Assembly (NCBI GenBank): GCA_016713885.1
Contig: JADJOF010000002.1
Coordinates: 310,001 to 374,000 of the forward strand
Direction of reading: 5' to 3'
Length of the DNA stretch: 64,000 nt
Source of the DNA: Bdellovibrionales bacterium
GTDB lineage: Bacteria; Bdellovibrionota; Bdellovibrionia; Bdellovibrionales; JAMPXM01
Positions 8,266 through 16,905 of this stretch are shown piece after piece; positions within the stretch are counted from its first letter, which is position 1, and the number at the start of each line of letters is the position of its first letter. The position numbers and the translations under genes were made by a program. The notes beneath the pieces are model-generated. The model made no database searches. It was given only the letters and a program-made list of their open reading frames with translations, and was not told the DNA's origin.

Positions 8266-9429
8266 TCACTTGGGGACGTAGCGGACTTCGATGCGTGTTC
8301 CAGGCGGTGGCGGCGAGCTGAAGACCACGAGCTTGCCCTCGATCTTCCAGGTGATTTGAGGTGCTGCTGGCCAGAGGGTCACCGTCACTGTTGAGCCCGG
8401 CTGTGGCTCGGCACCCAGCTCGAAGCTCGACACGAGCTTTCGAACATCCTGAGAGATCGACGAGAGGTTTGTGCCGTAGTCGCTAGCGCAAATCGAGTAC
8501 GTGCGGCCACCAGTCGATTTGGCGAGTGCGTTGACGTTGTTGCCATAGTAGCCCGCATTTCCAGATGGGCTTTCGGCCTTCTGCGCCTTCAGGCATTTCT
8601 TGTCGCCAGGCTGAATGATGATGCCGTGAACCATCATCTTCTTCGTGTCTTGGAAGGCCGCTTTGAAGGCATTGAGAACTTCACCGGGATGGGTGGTATT
8701 GGGACTTGTACCGTCACTCATCTCGTCTTCATCGGAAAGCACAACGATCGCAAGATCAACTGTGTCGCGGAAGAATCCAAGATTTGCCGTCGCCCGTTGA
8801 TCGACGGCCGAGATCATGGCGCGCAGCGGTTCTTCATCGCCAGAAGGGCAATACGGAGGCTTTGTGCGGTTGCTGCAGTTGATGGTCTCTTCGCGTTGAA
8901 CTGTCTTGAGGAAGAGCTGCTCTGCATTTGGTGTTTTTGGTGTGAGGATTTTTTCACTTGTTCCGGTGTAGTTCACCAGGCGGCCATCTGTTGCAAAGCC
9001 AGACCCGAGAGGACCCGAAAGGTCGGTTGTCGTGATTCCGATCTGATAATCGAGATCTTTGATAGCCGAAATAAAGTTTGTAAAGCGCGACGCCATTTTT
9101 TGTTGTTCTTTGTCCATTGAGGCCGAGTTGTCGGCAATGATGAGGATATCGACCTTGCCGGCGTTCTCGGCTTGCGTAAACGACTCGGTCACGCGGCGAT
9201 CAGGCGTCGGAACCGGAGTTGGTGTTGGCGGAACCGGAGTTGGTGTCGGTGGAACCGGAGTTGGTGTCGGTGGAACCGGAGTTGGTGTCGGGCTTGGGCT
9301 TGGGGCCGCAATCGGCGTGTTACCGGTTGAGCCTTCGCTTTGACGAAGAGCGGGATCGGCCTCGAAACTTTGCGGGTTACAGGCCGAGAGGACGAAGGCA
9401 GAAAGAAAGGAGAGAAAGAGAATACGCAT
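8266..9429 (-). CDS. VWA-domain lipoprotein with Pro-Thr repeat linker
   Basis: A 387-residue cell-envelope lipoprotein from the ATG at 9429: LFLSFLSAFVLSAC gives the lipobox. A linker of repeated VPPTPTP units (encoded by 21-bp DNA repeats) connects it to a von Willebrand factor A domain that carries the MIDAS motif DNSAS in VDILIIADNSASMDKEQ and a later VVLSDEDEMSDG. Domain of this type bind metal and protein partners. The last 60 residues are beta-rich (WKIEGKLVVFSS, IEVRYV). A surface adhesion or scaffold role is inferred. An in-frame GTG/ATG further upstream (9459) lacks a better signal sequence. Confidence 0.8.
   Translation of the reverse strand: MRILFLSFLSAFVLSACNPQSFEADPALRQSEGSTGNTPIAAPSPSPTPTPVPPTPTPVPPTPTPVPPTPTPVPTPDRRVTESFTQAENAGKVDILIIADNSASMDKEQQKMASRFTNFISAIKDLDYQIGITTTDLSGPLGSGFATDGRLVNYTGTSEKILTPKTPNAEQLFLKTVQREETINCSNRTKPPYCPSGDEEPLRAMISAVDQRATANLGFFRDTVDLAIVVLSDEDEMSDGTSPNTTHPGEVLNAFKAAFQDTKKMMVHGIIIQPGDKKCLKAQKAESPSGNAGYYGNNVNALAKSTGGRTYSICASDYGTNLSSISQDVRKLVSSFELGAEPQPGSTVTVTLWPAAPQITWKIEGKLVVFSSPPPPGTRIEVRYVPK
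9209..9292. repeat. tandem 21-bp repeat, four copies, inside the VWA lipoprotein gene
   Basis: Four near-identical copies of GGAACCGGAGTTGGTGTCGG-T (starts 9209, 9230, 9251, 9272) differ at only one or two bases. The unit is a multiple of three, so copy number changes keep the frame and lengthen or shorten the Pro-Thr linker. Confidence 0.95.
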
Positions 9430-9558
9430 CTCTCTAGTTTCGACTAAAACGTGCGACAAAACGACTGGCGAACAGTCTAGAACATCCTCTAAAAGTCGCT
9501 CTGAAAGCCGCTCTAGTAGCAGATTTCACGCCGTTGGCCTTTAGGCGAGACCGCTGCT

Positions 9559-11205
9559 TTAGGCTAGGCGAAAGCGTTCGTTAACGCCGAAGTCGCCCTT
9601 CTCTGAACGAATCGTCGTCACGTCAAAATAGGGATCGTGCTCGAAGAAAAGATAGGCGTTCTCTTGAGTTGCACGTGTGAGCAGTCGCTCTTTCTCGTCG
9701 ATGAGATCAAGCGGACGCAGGTCGTAACCCATCACCCAGGCGAGCCGGACGTGAGTCGAGGTCGGAATCACGTCGCCGCAGTAGTAGAGCGTCGTCGTAC
9801 CGTCGCTCACTCGAACATACTGTTGTCCTTCAGTGTGGCCGTTGGAAACACCAACAGAAATCATCGGAAGGATATTTTCTGTTGGGCCATTGAGGAGCGT
9901 CAGTACGCCGGCATCCACAAGGGGTTGAAAGTTTGCGGCGTAATAGCTGGCGCGTTCGCGGCGATTGGGATGAAGAGCATTTTCAAGATTGGCTTTTTGC
10001 ACATAGTAGCGCGCCTTGGGAAACGTCGGGCGCAGAGCTCCATCGCGGAATGTGGTGGCGCCGCCGCAGTGATCGAAGTGTAGATGAGTGAGAATGACAT
10101 CGGTGATGTCGTTTACGGTGAGGCCTTGTTTCGCGAGTGATTTTTCAAGCGAGGCTTTTTCGCGATCGACGGCGTACATTTCGGCAAATTTGGGGCCGGC
10201 CTTTTCTCCATACTTCTCGATGAAGTCGGCGCCGATGACACAATCGATGAGGATGTGGCGCTTTGAATCAGCATCGGAGAGAAGGAGTGCGCGTGCTTCG
10301 ATTTGGATGCGATTTGCGGAGTCGGCAGGGTTGGACTTCTCCCATAGAACCTTTGGAACTGTGCCAAACATTGCGCCGCCATCGAGGCCGAATTGTCCTG
10401 TCGGAGCAGCAGAGACTTTGTAGGGACCGATTTTAAGTTCAAGTGCTGTGGCCGGAAATGGTGCGGTCATGATTCGACCTCCCTCGTCGCGAAACGCGTG
10501 CGGATTAATGCTCGTTACCCATTTGCGATAACTTTCATAGATGAGTTCAATGGGTGCCGGCGGGTGAACGGGGCCAACGTGTAGTGTGAGTTTGCCAGGA
10601 ACGGCAAAAATGCGCCCTTTCGGCCAGAGATCGGCATTGCCTTCAAGATAGAGAAAGAGCAGCGGTGTGGTGGTCTTTTCACTGAACAGACTGACGCCGC
10701 GTTTGAACTGACCGATGAAGCCGTCTTTCGATCGTGTGCCTTCAGGAAAGATGATCAGCCAAATGGCTTCGAGGTTTGAAAGGAGATTCAGGCAGAGCTC
10801 AACGGCCTCGCCCTTCTTGTCTTTGCGATCGATTGGAATTGCGCCGAGGCAATGTTTTGAAAAGAAGGTGAAGAGAGCATTCGAGAAAAAGTAATCTTTG
10901 GCAGCGGCAATGTAGACGTCGAGCCAGTAGCGAAATGGAATTGCGGCGGCGATAGAGACAGCATCGAGATGTGAGGCGTGGTTGGCAATGACGAGGAGCT
11001 TTGGATAGTTGCGACGGACTTCGTGAAAGTCACCAACGACTTTGAGACGAATATAGAAACGAAAAAACCAATATTTGAGAATAACCGACCAGAGCGAGCG
11101 AAAAAAAAGACTCACCAGATCGTAGTGACGGGTGAACAGCGGCAAATGTTTGAGATAAGACGGAAGCCGTGTCCACTGTTCATTTTCGTAGTCCCAATCA
11201 CGCAT
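9559..11205 (-). CDS. PlsC-type acyltransferase fused to metallo-beta-lactamase-fold hydrolase
   Basis: One 548-residue open frame. Residues 1-245 are a 1-acylglycerol-3-phosphate acyltransferase domain with NHASHLD (HX4D, His76/Asp81) and FPEGTRS (153-159). Residues 246-548 are a metallo-beta-lactamase-fold hydrolase with THLHFDHCGG (metal ligands around 374-379), a later GHTEGQQY and FFEHDPYF. The gene follows cdsA by 24 bases, which fits phospholipid synthesis. An ATG at 10470, codon 246, has its own strong ribosome site, so the hydrolase may also or only be made separately. With indels common in this assembly, a lost stop between two genes is a real alternative. Confidence 0.8.
   Translation of the reverse strand: MRDWDYENEQWTRLPSYLKHLPLFTRHYDLVSLFFRSLWSVILKYWFFRFYIRLKVVGDFHEVRRNYPKLLVIANHASHLDAVSIAAAIPFRYWLDVYIAAAKDYFFSNALFTFFSKHCLGAIPIDRKDKKGEAVELCLNLLSNLEAIWLIIFPEGTRSKDGFIGQFKRGVSLFSEKTTTPLLFLYLEGNADLWPKGRIFAVPGKLTLHVGPVHPPAPIELIYESYRKWVTSINPHAFRDEGGRIMTAPFPATALELKIGPYKVSAAPTGQFGLDGGAMFGTVPKVLWEKSNPADSANRIQIEARALLLSDADSKRHILIDCVIGADFIEKYGEKAGPKFAEMYAVDREKASLEKSLAKQGLTVNDITDVILTHLHFDHCGGATTFRDGALRPTFPKARYYVQKANLENALHPNRRERASYYAANFQPLVDAGVLTLLNGPTENILPMISVGVSNGHTEGQQYVRVSDGTTTLYYCGDVIPTSTHVRLAWVMGYDLRPLDLIDEKERLLTRATQENAYLFFEHDPYFDVTTIRSEKGDFGVNERFRLA
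10477..10484 (-). promoter_or_regulatory. internal ribosome binding site before the hydrolase half
   Basis: The minus strand reads AGGGAGGT seven bases upstream of the in-frame ATG at 10468-10470. That is a near-ideal Shine-Dalgarno site inside the long PlsC-hydrolase frame, and it marks where the second protein may start. Confidence 0.65.
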
Positions 11206-11229
11206 ACCGAAGGCTCCTGATGAGAGGGA

Positions 11230-12191
11230 TTAGAGGCCAAAAAGCTGGTGAATCGAATGAGGCACAATTCCACCCCGAGTTTCAAGATACCACATCACAT
11301 AGTAGAAAATTGGCGCGACAAAGATGAGGCGATCCATCACAGAGAGCAAATCTCCGCGGCCGATGATGAAGACGCCGACATCCTTGATGCCGAGATCACG
11401 GCGAATGACGGATAGGACAAGGTCGCCAAGACTGCCGCCCAGAACGGCAGCGAGGCCTGAGCCGATCCAGAACTGTTCTGAGCGTTCTGGCAAAAGGTGC
11501 CGAAAGCTAAAGGCCAAGAGAAAAGTAAGGGGGGCGGCGATAAAAAAAGCCTCCCAGTTTCGGCGCGGGGTGATGCGTGAAAACATTTTGTGATTTCCCC
11601 AAAACCGCGAGAATGCGAGGGAGAGATTGTCGAAGACCTCGGTCAGAACGGTGATGTAGATGACGAGGTAGGGGCCGCGATCAAGTTTATAAATCCAGCC
11701 GATATGAAGAAAAGACCAGCCAAGGAACATAAACGCCATGAGTGTGAGTGCGAGGTACTGGATCATCTGCTTGTGTGAATTTCTAAGAATGGGAATGAGG
11801 CAGATCGCGCCCAGGAAAATCATCGGCGCCAAGTTGTAAAGATCTCGATTGCCGATGTGCACGCAGTAGGCGAGACCAAGCACGCCGACGTAGCTCGCCC
11901 AAACAAAGTTTGAACGGTGGTACATGCCGGTGAGTTGGAAGAAGATTTTCAATCCCGTGATCGCTGTGAGCGAGAGGCCAATCAGGGCCCAGGGGTGAGG
12001 GGCCGCAATCAGCGCGAAAAGAATCGGCGTTGCAATGGACCAGCTGATGAGACTGGCCCAACCGGCTTGCGTGCATGGGTATTGCGATTGCGTAAAAAAT
12101 AAAACAGCACGCTGAGGCCAATGAGCACACCCATGACGATTGAAAAGGTCTGCACGTAAATAGGGTCATGCCATAATTGAAATCCATTCAT
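11230..12191 (-). CDS. cdsA: phosphatidate cytidylyltransferase (frameshifted in this sequence)
   Basis: Integral membrane enzyme that makes CDP-diacylglycerol from CTP and phosphatidate. The C-terminal part has the family signature region (GSLGDLVLSVIRRDLGIKD...GRGDLLSVMDR) and about seven hydrophobic segments. It starts at the ATG at 12191, overlapping the regulator stop by ATGA. The reading frame changes near 12066-12068: upstream frame ends NRNTHARKP, downstream frame continues GWASLISW, and adding one A in the AA run gives RKAGWASL and a 320-residue protein. Without repair the 3' frame begins at a TTG at 11952. Most likely a sequence error; otherwise the gene is broken, which would be lethal unless duplicated. 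Confidence 0.85.
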
Positions 12192-13576
12192 GTCCCTGCT
12201 CCGCCTCCGCGCTCAATGCCGTAGTCTTTCATTTTCTTATACAGGCTGGAACGAGAAATTCCTATGAGCTCCGACGCACGATCCGCGTCGTCATCGCTGG
12301 CCTTGAGTGCTTCCCGAACAATCTGTGCCTCAAATCGGGCAACAAGTTCGCTGAGGCCTAGCGTCAAATTGAGTTTCCCTGTTGATAAGCCGGCGACCGA
12401 CGCCGGCAAGACCTGCTGAACATCGTCGGCGCGAAGAATGGGGAGCGGCGAGTACAGGCTGAGTTGTTCGCAGATGCGCTTGAGCTCGCGAACATTACCG
12501 GGCCATGTGTGGGCCTTGAGAGCGGCAAGTGCGTCGTCAGCGAGCGACTTGTTACGACGAGGACTTTCAAGCGCCAGGAATGCACGGGCGAGATCGCCGA
12601 CGTCGTCGAGTCGGTCGCGAAGTGCGGGAAGCACAAGGTGTTTACCCTGAAGGCGCCATAAGAGATCTTCGCGAAACTCTTTTTGGTGGACCATTTCGCT
12701 GAGCTTGCGATTGGTGGCTGCAATCACACGAACCGGTGCTTTAACGGTGTCGCGTCCACCCACGCGCCGGACTTCTCCTGACTCAAGAAAACGCAAGAGC
12801 TTGGCCTGGCTGCCCAAAGGGAGTGCTTCGATTTCGTCGAGAAATAGGTCGCCGCCACTGGCGAGTTCAATGAGCCCAGGCTTGTTCTGATCGGCACCAG
12901 TGAAGGCGCCACGGACGTGACCAAAGAACTCCGATTCAAAAACAGTTTCGGGAACGGCGCCGAGGTTGACAGTCACGAAAGGACGGCCCGGACCATCCTG
13001 TTGATGGATGAGCTGTGCCGCCACTTCCTTTCCGGTTCCAGACTCGCCTTCGATCAGAATTGGCCCGCGCTCTCCTTTGAGGTCCGCAATTTTTTTGAGA
13101 ACCTTTTGCGACTCGCGACCTCCGCCAATCCACTGAATTGGTTTTGATCTGGAGCGAAGATCAACAAGAGCTTCGATTTTTTCAAGAGTCAGGCGCAACT
13201 CTTCACGACCAATCGGCTTTGCAAGAAAACGGGATGCGCCGGCTTTGAGTCCTCTTTCCATCAATGAGCGATCGAGGTCTCCGGACATGGCGATGAGCTC
13301 GAGCGTGGGATGAATGTGATGCAGTGTGCGCAAGACCTCTAGACCTTCGGCCTGTTCGAGGTTGCGACTCAGGTGCATGTCGATAAGGGCCGCCGAGCAG
13401 TTGAGAGTACGCCTCTCGAGTTCACTCTGGTCACAGCCAAAACCGGGAATCAGCTGCCAGCCGGGGGGGAGCAACGTGCGGAGACTTGCGATGACGAGAT
13501 CGTCATCATCAACAACGAGAAGCTGGAGGCGCGGAGCCGGATTGCTGGACTCATGGCTCCGTGTGTCAGTCGACAT
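12188..13576 (-). CDS. NtrC-family sigma-54-dependent response regulator
   Basis: A 462-residue regulator: receiver domain (acidic pocket VVDDDD, phospho-acceptor Asp66 in ALIDMH, Lys120), AAA+ domain with Walker A GESGTGKE (177-184), the sigma-54 contact motif GAFTGA (223-228) and Walker B GGDLFLDEIE (241-250), then a Fis-type helix-turn-helix at the C-terminus (ASELIGISRSSLYKKM). It should activate sigma-54 promoters. No cognate kinase is adjacent. Its stop overlaps the cdsA start, so the regulator and phospholipid genes are one operon, and it is divergent from serA. Confidence 0.93.
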   Translation of the reverse strand: MSTDTRSHESSNPAPRLQLLVVDDDDLVIASLRTLLPPGWQLIPGFGCDQSELERRTLNCSAALIDMHLSRNLEQAEGLEVLRTLHHIHPTLELIAMSGDLDRSLMERGLKAGASRFLAKPIGREELRLTLEKIEALVDLRSRSKPIQWIGGGRESQKVLKKIADLKGERGPILIEGESGTGKEVAAQLIHQQDGPGRPFVTVNLGAVPETVFESEFFGHVRGAFTGADQNKPGLIELASGGDLFLDEIEALPLGSQAKLLRFLESGEVRRVGGRDTVKAPVRVIAATNRKLSEMVHQKEFREDLLWRLQGKHLVLPALRDRLDDVGDLARAFLALESPRRNKSLADDALAALKAHTWPGNVRELKRICEQLSLYSPLPILRADDVQQVLPASVAGLSTGKLNLTLGLSELVARFEAQIVREALKASDDDADRASELIGISRSSLYKKMKDYGIERGGGAGT

Positions 13577-13651
13577 AGAGTAATCTCCCTTTGGTCGATA
13601 GATTAGTGGTCGATCTGTGACCGCGCAATCAGACTATGGCAAACTCATCTC

Positions 13652-14857
13652 ATGCGCGAAAAAATTCTGCTTCTCGAAGCCATTCATCCAGGTGCCAAAC
13701 TTGCTTTAGAAAAAGACGGTCATGAGGTGACCCTTGTTTCCCACTCGCCGGAGGGCGCAGAGCTGGATGCTTTGTTAAAAAAGGCAACAGTTGTCGGCAT
13801 TCGTTCAAAGACAAAGCTGACGGCAAAGATTCTTGAGGCCAATCCGCATTTGAAACTCATTGGATGTTTTTGTATTGGCACGGATCAGGTGGATCTCGCG
13901 GCCGCAGCGCGACTCGGAATTCCTGTTTTCAATGCGCCGTATTCAAACACGAGAAGCGTGGCAGAGTTGGTGTTGGCAGAAATTGTTGCGCTTTCGCGTC
14001 AGCTGGGTGATCGCAGCATGCAGGCGCATCAGGGCGTATGGATGAAGTCGGCCGACGGTTCGCGCGAAGTGAGAGGCAAGACGCTTGGTATTGTCGGTTA
14101 CGGCCACATCGGTAGTCAGGTGAGTGTTCTGGCCGAAGCGTTTGGTATGCGCGTTCTCTTTTTCGACGTTGTGAAGAAGCTGCCGCTTGGTAACTCAATG
14201 CGCGTTGAGACTTTGCATGAGCTTTTAGAGAAGTCAGATTTTGTGAGCCTTCATGTTCCGGACACGGCTCAGACGCGAATGATGCTGGGAGCAAAGGAGT
14301 TCGCGGCGATGCGACCAGGCGCCTACGTGATCAACGCAAGTCGAGGCAGTGTCGTTGACATTGAAGCGCTTGTTGCGGCGTTGAAAAGTAAACATGTCGC
14401 GGGTGCCGCGATCGACGTGTTCCCTCTTGAACCGGCGAGCAATAAAGAGACATTCAAGAGCCCCTTGCAGGGGGTTGCGAATGTGATCCTCACTCCACAT
14501 ATTGGCGGTAGCACGATCGAAGCACAAGAATCGATTGGTCTTGAAGTCGCGGCGAGTTTTGAAAGCTTTTTGGCGCGTGGGATGACCACGGGCACGGTGA
14601 ACTTTCCGCCGATGGATCTCCCACGTCTCCATCCTGGATCGGTGCGAATCGCGAATATCCACCGCAATGTTCCCGGTGTGCTGGGAGAGATCAACTCGAT
14701 CATATCAGAGCTTGGCGGCAACATTTTGGCGCAGGGTCTTGCGACCGATCGCGAGATTGGCTACATGGTGGCCGACATTGAAAATGCGAGTGGTGCCGAA
14801 CTCGATAAGCAAATTGGCGAGTTGATCACGAGTATCAAAACGCATCTTCTCGCTTAA
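13652..14857 (+). CDS. serA: D-3-phosphoglycerate dehydrogenase
   Basis: First enzyme of serine synthesis, oxidising 3-phosphoglycerate with NAD. The 401-residue product has the Rossmann motif GIVGYGHIGSQ, catalytic Arg in INASRGSVVD, Glu in DVFPLEP and His in LTPHIGGSTIEAQ, and a C-terminal ACT domain (SVRIANIHRNVPGVLGEI) that in homologues binds serine for feedback inhibition. The length matches the E. coli type. Its last four bases (TTAA) are shared with the stop of the gene on the other strand. Confidence 0.95.
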   Translation: MREKILLLEAIHPGAKLALEKDGHEVTLVSHSPEGAELDALLKKATVVGIRSKTKLTAKILEANPHLKLIGCFCIGTDQVDLAAAARLGIPVFNAPYSNTRSVAELVLAEIVALSRQLGDRSMQAHQGVWMKSADGSREVRGKTLGIVGYGHIGSQVSVLAEAFGMRVLFFDVVKKLPLGNSMRVETLHELLEKSDFVSLHVPDTAQTRMMLGAKEFAAMRPGAYVINASRGSVVDIEALVAALKSKHVAGAAIDVFPLEPASNKETFKSPLQGVANVILTPHIGGSTIEAQESIGLEVAASFESFLARGMTTGTVNFPPMDLPRLHPGSVRIANIHRNVPGVLGEINSIISELGGNILAQGLATDREIGYMVADIENASGAELDKQIGELITSIKTHLLA

Positions 14858-15132
14858 GGCTTTGCGCCATTTTTCTCTTGAATCGCGATCATCCGGGCGC
14901 GGCGGTCGCGGACCAAGCCGCCGATTCGTTCAAGTGCGGTTTGGATTTTCGATAGCTTCCGCGCTTGGCCTTCGTTTAGTTTCACGTCGCTGCGGGAGAG
15001 ATCATCTTGAAGGGCTTCGAGCATGCCGGTGGCAATGGCCAACGGATTGGCGAGATCGTGTAGGTACTCGCGCTCCTCTTTGGCAAATGATAAGAGATCA
15101 ACTGGCAAGGGTTTGTCTTGATTTTGTTCCAC
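14854..15132 (-). CDS. orphan histidine-kinase dimerisation (DHp-like) domain protein
   Basis: A 92-residue cytoplasmic protein with the H-box LHDLANPLAIATG (His25) typical of kinase phospho-acceptor helices, followed by a second helix (RKLSKIQTALERIGGLVRD). There is no ATP-binding domain. Such proteins may act as phosphotransfer modules or dimerisation partners. It is divergent from the response regulator at 15283, its probable partner, and shares its stop bases TTAA with serA. Confidence 0.7.
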   Translation of the reverse strand: MEQNQDKPLPVDLLSFAKEEREYLHDLANPLAIATGMLEALQDDLSRSDVKLNEGQARKLSKIQTALERIGGLVRDRRARMIAIQEKNGAKP

Positions 15133-15282
15133 TCCTATCAGTCTGACGACTGACGGTCCGCTTCGTCTAGACGAGTAAGGTCCAGGCTAGGCTCCGGGCG
15201 TTCTTTTGTGCGCGAAGTGAGTCGACCTCGACTAAGATCGAAGGGCCTCACGGAGGTTCCACCAATTGCCGATAATAGAACC

Positions 15283-15813
15283 ATGGCCATCGATGAGAAG
15301 AAAAAAACCTATTCGATTTTGATTGTTGATGACGAAGAGGATCTGCGCGAGATCATCTTAAGTCAGCTTGAACTATTGGAGATGGATCGACCTGTCGTAC
15401 TCGAGTCAGCTGAAAACGGTGCTGACGCCCTCAAGAAGTGTGGGCAAAAATGGTATGACGCGGTTCTTTCTGACATCAATATGCCGGTGATGACCGGGCT
15501 TCAGTTTTTGGGAGAATTGCGCAGTCAGGGTAAAGACACGCCTGTGGTCTTCTTGACGGCGTTTGGCGACAAAATAAAGGCTGTTGAGGCGCTTCGCATG
15601 GGAGCTTTCGATTTCCTTGATAAGCCGTGGAAGTCCGAGCAGCTTCGGCAAACAATGATGGCCGCGGCAACACTCGGTGCGCAGCTTTGCGATGTCGAAG
15701 AAGAGCTTGATCGCATTGTCAGTCAATACACGGATCTTAGTGACGAGCGTCGCAAGCAGATTCGCAATGTCCACCGATCGCTTTTGCTGATTACAACAAG
15801 TCGCGTCGCTTAA
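15283..15813 (+). CDS. single-domain response regulator with C-terminal helical extension
   Basis: A 176-residue product from the ATG at 15283 (earlier in-frame start at 15208 gives an unstructured tail). The receiver domain has ILIVDDEED, phospho-acceptor Asp64 in VLSDINMP, Thr in VVFLTAFGD and Lys in DFLDKPW. After residue 125 there is a short helical tail (LDRIVSQYTDLSDERRK) with no DNA-binding motif, so output is by protein contact. Divergent from the orphan DHp-domain gene. No good ribosome site is seen before 15283. Confidence 0.88.
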   Translation: MAIDEKKKTYSILIVDDEEDLREIILSQLELLEMDRPVVLESAENGADALKKCGQKWYDAVLSDINMPVMTGLQFLGELRSQGKDTPVVFLTAFGDKIKAVEALRMGAFDFLDKPWKSEQLRQTMMAAATLGAQLCDVEEELDRIVSQYTDLSDERRKQIRNVHRSLLLITTSRVA

Positions 15814-15869
15814 ACTGGCTCACCAGCGTGTGGGTTTTTGGGATAGTTCTATAAGTCCGGCGTTCGAAA

Positions 15870-15902
15870 CAAGCCTGGTGCAATGCGCACCGGGCTTGTT
15901 TT
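15870..15902 (+). terminator. rho-independent terminator after the response regulator
   Basis: A 12-bp stem (CAAGCCTGGTGC at 15870-15881 with GCACCGGGCTTG at 15887-15898, one G-T pair), 5-nt loop AATGC, then TTTT. Confidence 0.85.
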
Positions 15903-15947
15903 GAGAAGTGTTTGAGCCTTGCGTTCATTTTGCTTGGCCTCGGGCTC

Positions 15948-16799
15948 ATGGCGCGGACTTGCCCTCACTGTAAAAGCCCAAATATCAACGCCCATGGTCG
16001 CTATCAAAGGCTCTCGGATGGTGTGCGGGTGGCGCGAACGCGCTGCCTTAGTTGTAGGCGCACGTTCTCTGAGGCAAGTCATGATGTCTGCTTTGCACAG
16101 AAAAAACGCCACTTGAACCACCCGCTTTGGATGCTTCTGGTCTCGGGCATCTCGCTTAGAAGAGTGTCGAAGGTCTTGCGCATCAGCCGCACAACAAGTG
16201 CAAGGAAGCTTCTCTTTCTTGGCCGAGTTGCAAAGCGAGAACTTAACGACTCGCTCCTCCACAAAGCCAAACTCGAATGCGTTGAGTTTGACGACATGGA
16301 GACGTTTGAACACTCAAAGTGCAAGCCGCTCTCGATCTCGCTTGCAGTTGAATCGGGAACTCGGCGCATTCTTGGCTTTGAAGTCTCTCAAATGCCGGCC
16401 AATGGCCCACTCGCGAAAATCGCAAAAAAGCGCTACGGTCGTCGCCCTGATCAAAGACTCATAGGGAGAAAGCGCCTACTGCGCTTTGTGCGAAAGCTCT
16501 CAAAACGCAACGTCGTCATCAAGTCCGATGAGAACCCACACTATCCTCCGCTCATTCGCGAGCTCTTTCCGCGCGGAGAACATCTTCGCTATAAAGGCCG
16601 TCGCGGCTGCGTGGTTGGGCAAGGTGAGCTTAAGCGCGGAGGCTTTGACCCGCTCTTCTCGCTCAATCACACCGCCGCTATGTTTCGAGCCAACGTGAAC
16701 CGTCTATTCCGACGAACTTGGTGCACCACAAAAAAACGAGAGTCACTCACAGCTCATCTCGCCCTCTACGTCGTTTATCACAATCAAAACTTAAAGTGA
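15948..16799 (+). CDS. transposase-like protein with zinc ribbon (IS1/IS1595-type)
   Basis: A 283-residue product from ATG 15948. It begins with a Cys4 zinc ribbon (CPHCKSP...CLSCRRTF), then a helix-turn-helix stretch (ISLRRVSKVLRISRTTSARKL), then a DDE-like core with Asp in VEFDDMETFEH and Asp in VIKSDENPHYP, and ends LALYVVYHNQNLK. This layout resembles IS1/IS1595 transposases, which move DNA by cut-and-paste or cointegrate. I found no convincing terminal inverted repeats or target duplication around it, so it may be a relic or domesticated copy. Alternative start 15912. Confidence 0.7.
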   Translation: MARTCPHCKSPNINAHGRYQRLSDGVRVARTRCLSCRRTFSEASHDVCFAQKKRHLNHPLWMLLVSGISLRRVSKVLRISRTTSARKLLFLGRVAKRELNDSLLHKAKLECVEFDDMETFEHSKCKPLSISLAVESGTRRILGFEVSQMPANGPLAKIAKKRYGRRPDQRLIGRKRLLRFVRKLSKRNVVIKSDENPHYPPLIRELFPRGEHLRYKGRRGCVVGQGELKRGGFDPLFSLNHTAAMFRANVNRLFRRTWCTTKKRESLTAHLALYVVYHNQNLK

Positions 16800-16905
16800 G
16801 AACGCGGCAAGCTTGAAGCGAGCGCCGTCAGCTCCACATTCCTCACGGAAAAGCGCTCGAGTGATTCGTTGAATAGCTAAATAACCAACACGATAGTGGG
16901 CCAGT

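Noticed and set aside
9200..9300. CRISPR-like array
   Set aside because: Four 21-bp units without spacers, in-frame in a gene; it is a coding repeat. No CRISPR array was seen in the window.
11783..12187. Minus-strand ORF in the cdsA region
   Set aside because: Only a third frame over cdsA, with no membrane pattern.
15849..16313. Minus-strand ORF overlapping the zinc-ribbon transposase
   Set aside because: It is antisense to a transposase with recognised Cys and Asp motifs and has no family resemblance.
15840..16905. Terminal inverted repeats of an IS around the zinc-ribbon transposase
   Set aside because: The hairpin at 15870 belongs to the response regulator terminator, and no matching inverted end was found at the other side.
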